Counted from the first letter of the stretch, positions 1 to 8,376 are shown. The stretch is DNA of 38,595 nucleotides from Bacillota bacterium (GCA_030705955.1 JAUZPL010000040.1:1-38595); one strand, 5' to 3'. Program-made: numbers and translations. Notes: a model not told the origin generated them from the sequence alone.

Positions 1-62
1 CGTTAGCGACGAGGAGGCTCCCGTTCCGCCCGCGGAAAGCGAGCGTCTGGAGCGGAAATCAA
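1..62. repeat. GC-rich intergenic repeat, truncated at window edge
   Basis: This segment is far richer in G+C than the AT-rich surroundings and encodes nothing. It contains a tight inverted repeat, TTCCGC-CC-GCGGAA (about 24-37), and ends in GAGCGGAAATCAAC. From memory, very similar GC-rich blocks ending in GCGGAAATCAAC are scattered between genes in many Bacillaceae genomes. The left end lies outside the window, so full length and copy number cannot be judged here. Confidence 0.6.
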
Positions 63-109
63 CTTGCCCGTTTATGAAGTTTTGCCTTTTTTGTCCAAAA
101 TAAAAAAGA

Positions 110-140
110 TTGCCGAGAAAAAATACCCCTTTCTCGACAA
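110..140. repeat. Imperfect inverted repeat upstream of yunF terminator
   Basis: The arms TTGCCGAGAAA and TTTCTCGACAA pair with a single C/A mismatch around a loop of about nine bases. No T-tract follows, so it is not a terminator on its own. It may form a paired structure with the terminator just downstream, or be the tail of a transcript from a gene left of the window. Confidence 0.4.
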
Positions 141-145
141 TTTGA

Positions 146-170
146 CCGCTTGCTTGCAAGCGGTTTTTCT
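146..170 (+). terminator. Rho-independent terminator
   Basis: CCGCTTGC-TT-GCAAGCGG is a perfect stem followed by TTTTTCTTTT. It probably ends a plus-strand gene located left of the window. Confidence 0.75.
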
Positions 171-175
171 TTTGG

Positions 176-218
176 GAATTCCATAATGAGGAATTCGACC
201 GATAAAATATGCTATCAT
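176..218 (+). promoter_or_regulatory. Putative yunF promoter with upstream inverted repeat
   Basis: An extended -10 box, TGC-TATCAT (210-218), lies 20 bases before the yunF start. No good -35 box is visible. Instead a 7-bp inverted repeat, GAATTCC-N7-GGAATTC (176-196), occupies the -35 region, where a repressor or activator could bind. The promoter and operator roles are inferred from position only. Confidence 0.4.
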
Positions 219-238
219 GAAGACACGGAGGTGATACC

Positions 239-1084
239 GTGATTTATATTGGTGTGACTGGCTGGGGTGACCATGATTCCCTGTATAAAAATCAAGTACA
301 TGCTAGGGATAAGCTAAAGGAATATGCAGGTCATTTTCTGATTGTTGAAGTGGATTCAGCTTTTTATGCGATACAGCCAAAGCGAAATTCAGAAAAATGG
401 GTTGAGGATACACCAAAAGACTTTCAATTTATTGTGAAAGCCTATCAAGGAATGACCGGTCATCAAAGAGGAGAAATTCCTTTTGAAAGTACACAAAAAA
501 TGTTTGAAGTATTTAAAGACTCTCTTCTGCCATATATGAATACAAATAAATTCGGAATGGCACTCTTTCAATTCCCTCCATGGTTTAATTGTACAAAAGA
601 GAATGTAGAATATTTACGGTGGTGCAAAAGGGAAATGGCAGATATCCCATGTGCACTAGAATTTCGCCACCAATCATGGTTTATGGAAAAATATCGTCAG
701 AAAACGATAGAGTTTATGAAAAGTGAACAGTGGATTCATAGTATTTGCGATGAACCCCAGTCTGGTGAGGGTTCTATACCCGTCGTTTTAGAATCAACTG
801 ACAAAAGTAAAGTACTTGTCCGTTTTCATGGACGAAATACGTATGGCTGGCAAAAAAAGAATCAAGAAAATTGGCGTGAAGTACGCTACTTATATAGATA
901 TAACAAAAAGGAATTACAGGAGTGGGCAGCATTACTTAAGAATCTTGAAAGAAATTGTGAGAATGTATATGTTCTTTTTAACAATAATTCAGGTGGGGAC
1001 GCAGCTGATAACGCTAAAGAAATGATTCACCTTTTAGGTATTGAATATGACGGTTTAGCACCAAGGCAGCTTGATTTATTTTAG
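239..1084 (+). CDS. yunF: DUF72 family protein YunF
   Basis: The 281-residue protein belongs to the DUF72 (YecE-like) family, which has a TIM-barrel-type fold and no settled biochemical role. The N-terminal IYIGVTGWGDHDSLY, the FQFIVKAYQGMTGH segment, the ALFQFPPWF strand and VLFNNNSGGDAADNA near the C terminus are family hallmarks. The protein starts at a GTG behind a strong GGAGGTG site. It is followed after 19 bases by yunD and then yunC, the same order as in Bacillus subtilis, so the three probably form an operon. No signal peptide or membrane segment is visible, so it should be cytosolic. Family assignment is secure; function is unknown. Confidence 0.88.
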   Translation: MIYIGVTGWGDHDSLYKNQVHARDKLKEYAGHFLIVEVDSAFYAIQPKRNSEKWVEDTPKDFQFIVKAYQGMTGHQRGEIPFESTQKMFEVFKDSLLPYMNTNKFGMALFQFPPWFNCTKENVEYLRWCKREMADIPCALEFRHQSWFMEKYRQKTIEFMKSEQWIHSICDEPQSGEGSIPVVLESTDKSKVLVRFHGRNTYGWQKKNQENWREVRYLYRYNKKELQEWAALLKNLERNCENVYVLFNNNSGGDAADNAKEMIHLLGIEYDGLAPRQLDLF

Positions 1085-1103
1085 GGGTAAGAGGTTGAGA
1101 ATA

Positions 1104-2465
1104 ATGGAAAAGATACATATTTATCATACAAATGATATTCACAGTCACCTTGAATATTGGTCACGTATTCGAGAATTTTTACAAAAGCAAAAAGAAGAAT
1201 ACATTGATCAAGAAAATGAGGTTTTTCTTTTCGATATTGGCGATTTTGTCGATAGGTGGCACCCATTGTCAGAGGGAACAAAAGGAAAAGGGAATATTAG
1301 TCTGTTAAATCAGTGCGGTTATACAGCTGTAACCATTGGGAATAATGAGGGTATTAATTTTTCCTTTGAGGATTTAGATCATTTGTATGATGATGCAGAA
1401 TTTGATGTACTTACGGCAAATCTTTACAAACAAGAAATGAAACACCCCCATTGGATAAATCCATATAAGATATACAACACTCATTTAGGTACCCGAGTTG
1501 GTGTTATAGGCGTAACAGCATTCTTTTCTGAACTATATCATTTATTAGGATGGGAAATTACCGAACCACTATTAGAGTTAAGAAAATGGGTTGGTATTGT
1601 AAAGGAACAGGCTGATGTCATTGTTTTACTATCCCATCTAGGTATCCATGCTGACGAGAAAATTGCTACAGAGTTCCCAGAAATTGATGTGATTTTAGGC
1701 GGACACTCCCACCATACTCTGCCCAACGGTGAACAAATAAATCAGTCAATCCTTGCAGCAGCAGGAAAATATGGAGAATATATTGGTAAAGTGACTTTAG
1801 AGATTAACGATCAAAAAACGGTCGAAAGTAAAGGGGCAGTTTTATATGAAGTTGCTTTACTTTCTGAAACATTAACTGAGAAGAGTGAAGCAATAGCCCT
1901 TTATAAAAGAGGAAAAGGGATGCTTAGTCAGAAAATTGTTACTCTGCCAAACGCATTGGTTCATAATCCGAATGTTGAAACAGAGCTATCCATTCTTTTA
2001 TGCAGGGCATTAAAGGAATGGTGTAAGGCTGACTGTGCTATTTTAAATGCTGGCATACTTTTAGGTTCCTTGTCTGAAGAAGTAACAAACTTTGACCTTC
2101 TTACAATCTGTCCCCACCCTATTAACCCGTGTAAAATTGAATTAACCGGGTCACAAGTAGAAGAGGTATACTTGCAGTCCTTAGATGAAAAATGGCAAGA
2201 CATGAAAGTGAAGGGATTTGGTTTTAGAGGCTCCGTTATGGGAAAGTTTATACATGAAGGAATCAGGGTTGATAAAGAAAAAGAGGTAATCCTAATAAAT
2301 AATGCGAAAATAAATCCCACTGAAACGTATTCAGTTGCAATTCCTGATATGTTAACATTCGGCAAGTTTTTTCCCACCATACATAGTTGTAAATTAAAAA
2401 AGTATTACTTGCCTGAATTTTTAAGGGATTTATTAAAGTGGAAGCTTGAAAAGACTTTTACCTAA
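1104..2465 (+). CDS. yunD: Metallophosphatase/5'-nucleotidase family protein YunD
   Basis: This 453-residue protein has an N-terminal calcineurin-like metallophosphatase domain and a C-terminal 5'-nucleotidase domain. Metal-binding motifs are visible in order: HTNDIHSH near residue 10, DIGDFVD, TIGNNEG, LSHLG and GGHSHH. The usual GNHE motif reads GNNE here, which I recall as typical of YunD. No signal peptide is present, unlike exported UshA-type nucleotidases, so a cytosolic substrate is likely. The ATG at 1104 is preferred because AAGAGG lies at a suitable distance; an upstream in-frame start at 1071 would overlap the end of yunF. The substrate cannot be read from the sequence. Confidence 0.87.
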   Translation: MEKIHIYHTNDIHSHLEYWSRIREFLQKQKEEYIDQENEVFLFDIGDFVDRWHPLSEGTKGKGNISLLNQCGYTAVTIGNNEGINFSFEDLDHLYDDAEFDVLTANLYKQEMKHPHWINPYKIYNTHLGTRVGVIGVTAFFSELYHLLGWEITEPLLELRKWVGIVKEQADVIVLLSHLGIHADEKIATEFPEIDVILGGHSHHTLPNGEQINQSILAAAGKYGEYIGKVTLEINDQKTVESKGAVLYEVALLSETLTEKSEAIALYKRGKGMLSQKIVTLPNALVHNPNVETELSILLCRALKEWCKADCAILNAGILLGSLSEEVTNFDLLTICPHPINPCKIELTGSQVEEVYLQSLDEKWQDMKVKGFGFRGSVMGKFIHEGIRVDKEKEVILINNAKINPTETYSVAIPDMLTFGKFFPTIHSCKLKKYYLPEFLRDLLKWKLEKTFT

Positions 2466-2521
2466 ATTACACGCTTTTTCTCCATTTATCATAAATTGGT
2501 AGGGAGAAGGGGGTGCTGAAT

Positions 2522-2824
2522 TTGATTGACTTAACACCTATAGAATTAGACGGCTATACTTTCTTGGCTGTTACTGTTACTTTACCAAAAACAACCTTGC
2601 TGGTTGTTACAAATAATAAAGGATATATCATGTGTGGAGCATTAGATATAGGTCTGTTAAATGAAAAACTGAAGGATCGTAAAATTATCGCTGGTCGGGC
2701 AGTCGGAGTTAAAACGATCCAACAGTTGCTCGATGCTCCTCTAGAATCTGTCACCTTTGAGGCAGAACAAATAGGGATGCAAAAAGGAATGATAGGAAAG
2801 GAAGCATTACTCAAATTAGTCTAA
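2522..2824 (+). CDS. yunC: YunC family protein (DUF1805)
   Basis: This protein of about 100 residues matches the DUF1805/YunC family: LPKTTLLVVTNNKGYIMCG, followed by LNEKL, AGRAVGVKTIQQLLDAP and a C-terminal GKEALLKL. The role is unknown; the structure is reported as a small alpha/beta fold. I chose the TTG at 2522 because AAGGGGGTG ends six bases upstream and the resulting N terminus (MIDLTPIELDGYTF) fits the known family start; a GTG at 2513 would add three residues. It is the last gene of the yunFDC cluster and is followed at once by a strong terminator. It should be soluble and cytosolic. Confidence 0.85.
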   Translation: MIDLTPIELDGYTFLAVTVTLPKTTLLVVTNNKGYIMCGALDIGLLNEKLKDRKIIAGRAVGVKTIQQLLDAPLESVTFEAEQIGMQKGMIGKEALLKLV

Positions 2825-2835
2825 AGACACACTAT

Positions 2836-2864
2836 ACCAGGGCCATAAAGCCCTGGTTTATTTT
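2836..2864 (+). terminator. Terminator of the yunFDC operon
   Basis: ACCAGGGC-cataaa-GCCCTGGT is a perfect 8-bp stem followed by TTATTTT. It lies just after the yunC stop codon, and repeat element A starts within its T-rich tail. Confidence 0.85.
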
Positions 2865-2865
2865 A

Positions 2866-2950
2866 GCTAATCAGAATTTATATCTATAAATTCTGAACGC
2901 ATCAGAAAAACTAAGGCATTCGCCTTAAAGACTTTAGCGAATGCCAGGTA
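2866..2950. repeat. Palindromic intergenic element, copy A
   Basis: The element begins GCTAATCAGAATT at the end of the yunC terminator. It holds two hairpins. The first has perfect 12-bp arms, TCAGAATTTATA and TATAAATTCTGA, spaced by two bases (2871-2896). The second pairs GGCATTCGC with GCGAATGCC (2915-2945). The left half closely matches copies B and C (11306, 15862); the right half differs from them. No protein is encoded. Confidence 0.7.
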
Positions 2951-2998
2951 TATCTAAAAATATTTCTACAAAAACCAACAAAAAGTGACATTTGTCTG

Positions 2999-3027
2999 TT
3001 GAATGTTTAATGTTTCAAGTTAATAAT
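2999..3027 (+). promoter_or_regulatory. Putative sigma-A promoter for the HD-GYP gene
   Basis: TTGAAT and AATAAT are separated by 17 bases, about 60 bases before the HD-GYP start. The match is moderate and no operator is evident. Confidence 0.4.
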
Positions 3028-3086
3028 AGAATATATACTAATGGATGTAACATATTGAACGGAATTTTTAGGGGTTGGGTTTAAAC

Positions 3087-4184
3087 ATGCGATTAGTTAA
3101 GACAGCAACTATTTCCCAGGGAGCTTATCTAGGGAAAGCAATCTATAATGATAAAGGAAAAATCCTCCTTAATGAGGGTGTTAAGCTTCAAGATGACCTT
3201 TTAAAACGTTTGACAGATATGGGGATTCACTACATTTATATAAAAGATAAAAAAACAGAAGATATTGAAATTCAAGAACCAATTTCAACTGGACTTAGAA
3301 GAAAAGCGATACATTCAATTGAACAGAATTTTCTTGATTTACAAAGTGGAAATAATTCCTCTTATTCGGTTGTAGTGGAACAAGCTGCAAAGGATTTTTC
3401 AAAGATAATCCGTGAAATTCTTTTTGAAATAAAAAATAATAAGGATTTACTTGTCTTATTAGCCGATGTTTATACATATGATCATTATATTTTTATCCAT
3501 TCTTTAAATGTTACGATGTATACTCTTGCAATTGGACTTAAATTAAATCTAACTGAAAAAGAGCTAGAGATCCTTGGTTTAGGGGCTATTTTACATGATG
3601 TTGGAAAAATGAAAGTTCCTGAAAAAATATTACTTAAGCCAGATAGACTAACAAAAGAAGAATTTGAAGAGGTAAAAAAACATGCGGAAGTTGGATATCA
3701 TATACTAAGAAAGATTCCTACAGTATCGCTTATAGTAGCTCACTGTGCATTTCAGCATCATGAAAGGCTTAATGGATCAGGGTATCCTAGAGGTATTAAA
3801 GAAAGTGAAATACATCTTTTTGGAAAAATAATTGCAGTCGCAGATGTCTTTGATGCTGTTACATCTAATCGTGTTTATCGGCAGGCAATGCTTCCTCATG
3901 AGGGCTTGGAAATTTTATATGCGGGTTCAGGAACCTTGTTTGACACGAAAATAATTGAGGCCTTTAGACAAGCTGTTGCTGTTTATCCTACCGGAATTAC
4001 GGTTATTTTAAATGATGGCAGGAAGGGAATTGTGAGTGGACAAAATGCTGGGTTAAGTGGCCGCCCAATTGTTAGAATTCTAGAGCAAAATGGAGCTGAA
4101 ATTACGGAGCCTTATGATTTAGATTTGAAAAGTGAGTTAGATGTTATGATTACTGCCTGTGATACGACTTTTAAAGGGGTTTAA
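3087..4184 (+). CDS. HD-GYP domain protein, probable cyclic-di-GMP phosphodiesterase
   Basis: The C-terminal half is an HD-GYP domain: LHDVGKMKVP (His170-Asp171), then HH at 224-225 in QHHERLNGSGYPRG, which holds the GYP triad, and VADVFDAVTSNR. These residues form the metal centre that hydrolyses c-di-GMP in active members of the family. Residues 1-100 form a less defined N-terminal region seen in many Bacillus HD-GYP proteins. The ATG at 3087 is preferred, with a weak site (AGGGGTTGGG) before it. The gene stands alone between yunC and yunB, has its own putative promoter, and is absent from this position in B. subtilis, so it is probably an accessory insertion. Activity is predicted, not shown. 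Confidence 0.88.
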   Translation: MRLVKTATISQGAYLGKAIYNDKGKILLNEGVKLQDDLLKRLTDMGIHYIYIKDKKTEDIEIQEPISTGLRRKAIHSIEQNFLDLQSGNNSSYSVVVEQAAKDFSKIIREILFEIKNNKDLLVLLADVYTYDHYIFIHSLNVTMYTLAIGLKLNLTEKELEILGLGAILHDVGKMKVPEKILLKPDRLTKEEFEEVKKHAEVGYHILRKIPTVSLIVAHCAFQHHERLNGSGYPRGIKESEIHLFGKIIAVADVFDAVTSNRVYRQAMLPHEGLEILYAGSGTLFDTKIIEAFRQAVAVYPTGITVILNDGRKGIVSGQNAGLSGRPIVRILEQNGAEITEPYDLDLKSELDVMITACDTTFKGV

Positions 4185-4226
4185 ATAATTTTTTGTTTTT
4201 TTTTGCGCTAGTTCCTCTCTTTACAG

Positions 4227-4234
4227 CATACATA
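4227..4234 (+). promoter_or_regulatory. Putative sigma-E -10 box for yunB
   Basis: CATACATA matches the -10 element of mother-cell sigma-E promoters (CATACANT) and lies 24 bases before the yunB start. The -35 is not convincing. yunB is known from B. subtilis as a mother-cell sporulation gene, which supports the reading. Confidence 0.4.
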
Positions 4235-4257
4235 TAGCTTGTAAAGGGGGGATTTTT

Positions 4258-5019
4258 TTGTCCAGGTTTCGTAGAAGGCTTGTGAAAAAAGGCCCATTGC
4301 CATTTCGTTATGTCTTCTTAATCTCTTTTATTTTTTTCCTTTTTTCAACAGCAGTTGGGTTATGGATTATTAATAGAGGCATTGAGCCGACACTGATGAA
4401 ATATGCTGAAACCCAAACCCGAAAAATTGCTTCACTTGTCATAAATGATGCCATCGATAAAAAGACAACGAAAATTGAGGATATCAATAAAGTAATTGAA
4501 ATTAATTCCAATGGGAAGATATCATCAGTTCAATTTAAAACGTCCATTATTAATCGTGCTCTTGCTGAAACTGTTTCAGAGATCCAAAAGAATATTAAAG
4601 AAGTTGAGAGAGGGAGCTTTTCTTCCTTAGCACAATTGTCAGACGTAAAGATTGAAACAAATCAAAATAAAAACTCTGATGGATTTATTGTTTGGTATAT
4701 CCCACTTGGCCAAGCAACAAAAAGTGCCTTATTTGGGAACCTAGGTCCAAAAATCCCTATAAAGTTTAACGCAATTGGTGATGTTCGGCCAGATGTCCGA
4801 TGGAAAGCAACACCTATGGGAATTAATAATACGTGGATTGATGCATCACTACATCTAGTTGTTTCCATTCAAATCATAACTCCATTTGCTACAAAGATTA
4901 CGAAATTAACAGAAAATGTACCAATTGCAGCTGGTTTAATTCAAGGAGATGTTCCACAGTATTTTAATGGCGGTAGTGGAACAAGTCCAGCTATCGAGCT
5001 TCCAAATCAGAAAAAGTAA
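4258..5019 (+). CDS. yunB: Sporulation protein YunB
   Basis: This 253-residue protein is homologous to YunB, a mother-cell sporulation protein needed for efficient spore formation in B. subtilis. After a basic N terminus (RFRRRLVKK) there is one membrane segment (about residues 20-38, FLISFIFFLFSTAVGLWII). The rest is predicted to lie outside the membrane. The conserved core includes PLGQATKSALFGNLGPKIP and FNAIGDV. The start is TTG behind AAAGGGGGGA. It stands alone with its own sigma-E-like -10 box. The precise molecular role is not known; the family assignment is strong. Confidence 0.88.
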   Translation: MSRFRRRLVKKGPLPFRYVFLISFIFFLFSTAVGLWIINRGIEPTLMKYAETQTRKIASLVINDAIDKKTTKIEDINKVIEINSNGKISSVQFKTSIINRALAETVSEIQKNIKEVERGSFSSLAQLSDVKIETNQNKNSDGFIVWYIPLGQATKSALFGNLGPKIPIKFNAIGDVRPDVRWKATPMGINNTWIDASLHLVVSIQIITPFATKITKLTENVPIAAGLIQGDVPQYFNGGSGTSPAIELPNQKK

Positions 5020-5043
5020 GTTAATGTGCCTTAGGCTTCACAT

Positions 5044-5086
5044 ATATTTCATTTTCTTGACACATGGAATGAAATATTTCTATGCT
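5044..5086 (+). promoter_or_regulatory. Promoter and operator-like inverted repeat for the Cys-rich protein
   Basis: The -35 box TTGACA (5057-5062) and a -10 of TATGCT (5081-5086) are 18 bases apart; TGC-TATTCT is an alternative -10 just downstream. A perfect 10-bp inverted repeat, ATATTTCATT-N14-AATGAAATAT (5044-5077), brackets the -35 box. This geometry suits a dimeric DNA-binding regulator. The regulator is unknown. Confidence 0.5.
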
Positions 5087-5130
5087 ATTCTAAATTTGCA
5101 ATAGTTTATTAAAAACTTGGAGGGTTATGA

Positions 5131-5373
5131 ATGAGTTGCGGTTGTACACCTAATTTAAAAGATGGAAGAGACATCGTTGATCACGTAAAAAGTAAAGGAA
5201 AAGACAAATTTGCACCTGAAGTGGCACACGAAATGAAATGTGAGTGCGGAGAAACCTTCACATTAGAAACAGTTATTATGAATTGCCCAAAATGCGAAAT
5301 GACTTACGCAGTAACTCCTTGCGGGTCGCATGATATAAACAATATAAAGCCTGCCGGTATAAAATACGCGTAA
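5131..5373 (+). CDS. Small Cys-rich protein, putative zinc ribbon
   Basis: The function of this 80-residue protein is not known to me. Seven cysteines are visible: Cys3 and Cys5 (SCGCTP), Cys37 and Cys39 (CECG), Cys52 and Cys55 (CPKC) and Cys64. The CEC...CPKC pairing is typical of zinc-ribbon or rubredoxin-like metal sites. There is no signal peptide, membrane segment or further domain. An ATG follows GGAGGGT at good spacing. It is a single gene with its own promoter, a striking inverted repeat over the -35 region, and a terminator shared with lytH on the other strand. Similar short proteins occur in other Bacillus species, I believe unnamed. Confidence 0.75.
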   Translation: MSCGCTPNLKDGRDIVDHVKSKGKDKFAPEVAHEMKCECGETFTLETVIMNCPKCEMTYAVTPCGSHDINNIKPAGIKYA

Positions 5374-5379
5374 TGACAA

Positions 5380-5410
5380 AAGGCTTGGTTATTAAACCAG
5401 GCCTTTAGTA
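5380..5410. terminator. Bidirectional terminator between the Cys-rich gene and lytH
   Basis: AAGGCTTGGTT and AACCAGGCCTT form an 11-bp stem with one T/G wobble and an ATTA loop. T-rich sequence follows on the plus strand and A-rich sequence precedes it, so it can serve both convergent genes. Confidence 0.75.
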
Positions 5411-6406
5411 TTATTTCTTATGTCGAGCTTGAATTCTTTCTTGTCTTTCCCACATGGCTAAATGCGGATAAGGATCAAAAGACCATTCTGTATAGCCATT
5501 ATCTTTATACATGCCATAGTGAAGATGGGGCGGGAATTTTCCGGATGTTCCAGGCGGTCCATATCCGGAACTTCCTACACCTCCAATTATTTTTCCAGGT
5601 TCAACAACTTGCCCCACTTTAATATCTTTAGCAAATCCACTTAAATGGGCAAAATAATGGTAGGTATTATTAATGTCTCTAATACCGATTCTCCAGCCAC
5701 CAAAACGATTCCAACCTTTCATTTCAACTATGCCGTAGTTTGTTGCTCGAACTGGCACTCCATATCCTGCAAAAATGTCTGTGCCTTCATGAATTCGACG
5801 GCCTCCCCAACCCCTAGCATCTCCCCATGTGGTTCTATAGCTATGATTAGAACGAATAGGAACTGGGAAGGCATGTGCATCTAAATCAAGCCTTCCAAAA
5901 TGATGGTAGACCTTTGCCTTTCCAGCAATAATTCCAACAGTTTTATCACGATGGTAATAATTCCATAAACCAATCCGTAAATTGTCGTCATCTACTCCAT
6001 ATTGAAGGAGATAATTGGCAAAGGAAAATAAAACATCCTCATCACTTTTAACATTTGCTTTACCATCTCCATTACCATCCATACCAACCCCATTAAAAAA
6101 TTGTATGGAGGTTGGATTTTCGTCATATGGATTTGGATTTGTTATACCGGCCCACTCTTCTGGTCGGAAGTATATACCAATTATTCCATTTGTCTTTGGC
6201 AAATCTCTTCTGACTTGACGAATATTTCTTTCATATTGATCGATAGCAGCAAGGTAATACCAGGGTATTTGTGTAACTGTTTCTACCTTTTTGTAAAGTT
6301 CCATTCTTTTTTGGTATTGATTCGGTTCTTCTGCCTGTACGCTCTTGATAGCCAAAGGAGAAATAAAGAGAATTAGGCATGTGACAATTATCTGAAATGC
6401 CCGCAC
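5411..6406 (-). CDS. lytH: M23 peptidase LytH, spore cortex endopeptidase
   Basis: This protein of about 331 residues is an exported M23 metallopeptidase matching LytH (YunA). In B. subtilis LytH is made late in sporulation and trims peptide side chains in cortex peptidoglycan to single L-alanine. Zinc ligands are visible in RRIHEGTDIFAGYG (HxxxD) and PHLHYG (HxH). Residues 1-25 form a signal peptide or membrane anchor ending near SVQAEE. A lytic-transglycosylase-like helical region (about 30-170) precedes the peptidase domain. I chose the GTG at 6406 because AAGGAGG lies six bases upstream; a longer reading from 6475 would add 23 residues. It is convergent with the Cys-rich gene and transcribed alone. 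Confidence 0.88.
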   Translation of the reverse strand: MRAFQIIVTCLILFISPLAIKSVQAEEPNQYQKRMELYKKVETVTQIPWYYLAAIDQYERNIRQVRRDLPKTNGIIGIYFRPEEWAGITNPNPYDENPTSIQFFNGVGMDGNGDGKANVKSDEDVLFSFANYLLQYGVDDDNLRIGLWNYYHRDKTVGIIAGKAKVYHHFGRLDLDAHAFPVPIRSNHSYRTTWGDARGWGGRRIHEGTDIFAGYGVPVRATNYGIVEMKGWNRFGGWRIGIRDINNTYHYFAHLSGFAKDIKVGQVVEPGKIIGGVGSSGYGPPGTSGKFPPHLHYGMYKDNGYTEWSFDPYPHLAMWERQERIQARHKK

Positions 6407-6580
6407 AAGAATCCTCCTTCCAAAAATAATCTTCAAATTTAGTTTATGAGTTATTGCTCGTTTCATTATGGACAAAAAATGGTAATGGTGTTCATTCGAC
6501 TTGTCGATTAAATTTCAGTATGTTACAGTGACAAAGTAAGAAACTTGATTGCGGTGACTTATTAAAACGAGGTGATAAAA

Positions 6581-7498
6581 GTGGTGAAGAAAGAAGAATA
6601 CCTTCGAAAACCGGAATGGTTAAAGATTAAACTTAATACAAATGATCATTACATAGGATTAAAAAAAATGATGAGAGAAAAAAATCTTCACACTGTTTGT
6701 GAAGAAGCAAGATGCCCTAATATTCATGAATGCTGGGCCGAGAGAAGAACTGCAACTTTTATGATTTTAGGGGATACATGCACAAGAGGATGCCGCTTTT
6801 GTGCTGTTAAAACAGGTTTGCCAACTGAATTGGATTGGCAAGAGCCAGAAAGAGTAGCGGATTCCGTTCAATTAATGAATTTAAAACATGTGGTGGTTAC
6901 GGCTGTGGCACGTGATGATTTAAAGGATGGCGGAGCAGCCGTTTTTGCTGAAACCATTCGTGCTATTCGTCGGAAAAATCCTTCTACTACAATCGAAGTT
7001 CTTCCATCTGATATGGGCGGAAAGGAAGAGAATATAAAAGTTTTAATGGAAGCGAATCCCGATATTTTAAATCACAACATTGAAACGACCCGCCGCCTTA
7101 CCCCAAGAGTAAGGTCTAGGGCTCAGTATGATCGTTCCCTTGAAGTCTTAAGGCGTGCTAGAGAATTGCAGCCAAATACTCCAACAAAGTCTAGCTTAAT
7201 GGTAGGGCTAGGTGAAACCAAAGAAGAAATTTACGAAGTAATGGATGACTTACGCGCAAATGATGTTGATATTTTGACAATCGGCCAATATTTGCAACCC
7301 ACCAAAAGGCATTTAAGAGTGGAAAAGTATTATAGCCCTGAGGAATTTGAAGAATTAAGGCAGGTTGCTTTAGCAAAAGGATTTAGTCATTGCCAGGCAG
7401 GCCCGCTTGTTCGATCCTCTTATCACGCTGATGAGCAAGTAAATGCTGCTGCAAAACATAAACAAATGCTTCATGAAAAAGAGGTAAAAGAAGCTTAA
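6581..7498 (+). CDS. lipA: Lipoyl synthase LipA
   Basis: LipA is a radical SAM enzyme that inserts two sulfur atoms into protein-bound octanoyl groups to make lipoate for pyruvate and 2-oxoglutarate dehydrogenases and glycine cleavage. The 305-residue protein has the radical SAM motif CTRGCRFC and the auxiliary cluster motif [12 protein letters not shown], plus the conserved C-terminal [13 protein letters not shown]. The GTG at 6581 is preferred because GAGGTG ends six bases upstream and the N terminus then matches known LipA; GTG codons at 6572 and 6584 are alternatives. It is a single gene, convergent with yutC. The enzyme is cytosolic, and the assignment is near certain. Confidence 0.97.
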   Translation: MVKKEEYLRKPEWLKIKLNTNDHYIGLKKMMREKNLHTVCEEARCPNIHECWAERRTATFMILGDTCTRGCRFCAVKTGLPTELDWQEPERVADSVQLMNLKHVVVTAVARDDLKDGGAAVFAETIRAIRRKNPSTTIEVLPSDMGGKEENIKVLMEANPDILNHNIETTRRLTPRVRSRAQYDRSLEVLRRARELQPNTPTKSSLMVGLGETKEEIYEVMDDLRANDVDILTIGQYLQPTKRHLRVEKYYSPEEFEELRQVALAKGFSHCQAGPLVRSSYHADEQVNAAAKHKQMLHEKEVKEA

Positions 7499-7585
7499 AA
7501 AAAGGTTCTTTTTGAAAAGTTTGGTGCTTTGGATAAAGGTTATCGTTTTGCCGATAAAATATAATTTTCTCTTGATAAAAACAAA

Positions 7586-7618
7586 AACCACCTATAAAAA
7601 TTAGGTGGTTTATTTTAA
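7586..7618. terminator. Bidirectional terminator between lipA and yutC
   Basis: AACCACCTA and TAGGTGGTT form a perfect 9-bp stem with A-rich sequence to the left and TTTATTTT to the right. It serves both convergent genes. Confidence 0.85.
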
Positions 7619-7630
7619 GCTGTTTAGGTT

Positions 7631-8260
7631 TTATTTCCCCATTTGATCATCAGGGGTTTCCCCATTAGCATTTTCACTTGGATTCATTGCTTTTCCCTGT
7701 GGAGACTTTTTCATTTCTTTAATTAAGTGATTTACAAGGTTCCGTGCATGTTTACTTGTTGAATCAAGATATGAAAGAGCTTCAACATCACGTCTTAGGT
7801 GCCAATTATCCGTCACATACACATGGAAATAACGAGGAATCACTGACATGGCTGTTTTCTTTACTTGATCAGCAGTCATATCACGATTGTTTGTATCAGT
7901 ATGATAGGCAATCAAAACCTCTCGATCCGTGACAAGTGTTGCAACATCATCAACATGAGGAATATTTGTGCTATATTTACTAATAATATTGGCCAATTGC
8001 TCACGATTTAATGCCGCAAAATTGTTATTGTTCATATTATCATTTAAAACTGGGCTTTTTTGGTGTCTCACGTATCCATAATTATTGCTGACATTACGAA
8101 TACTTTTGCCTGCACCTTCATTATAAAGGTCGGTTCTATTCGTGTTTACATTTGTGGTATTTCCGCTTTTTTGATATAGACCCTGGTTGGAAATATCTTT
8201 GGTACATCCTGCTAAAACAGTTAAAATGCAGATACTGGCAATTACAATATATTTTTGCAA
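7631..8260 (-). CDS. yutC: YhcN/YlaJ family sporulation lipoprotein YutC
   Basis: This 209-residue lipoprotein has a hydrophobic signal (KYIVIASICILTVLAGC) ending in a lipobox, LAGC, so it should be anchored to the membrane by the modified cysteine. The mature part matches the YhcN/YlaJ family of spore lipoproteins: REQLANIISKY, VDDVATLVTDREVLIAY, and a C-terminal amphipathic region. The start is TTG at 8260, behind GGGAGGTG. Family members are found in spore inner membranes and affect germination or outgrowth; a specific role for this one is not established. It is divergent from yutD and convergent with lipA. Confidence 0.85.
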   Translation of the reverse strand: MQKYIVIASICILTVLAGCTKDISNQGLYQKSGNTTNVNTNRTDLYNEGAGKSIRNVSNNYGYVRHQKSPVLNDNMNNNNFAALNREQLANIISKYSTNIPHVDDVATLVTDREVLIAYHTDTNNRDMTADQVKKTAMSVIPRYFHVYVTDNWHLRRDVEALSYLDSTSKHARNLVNHLIKEMKKSPQGKAMNPSENANGETPDDQMGK

Positions 8261-8376
8261 TGTATACACCTCCCTTTTATTATTAGAGTGACCAAAAGGG
8301 TGTTTTTTCTTTTAGGTAATTGGTGGGGAATCGGTTATAATGAAAATAAGATTTGCTGGTAAAATGAGGTGAAGTC

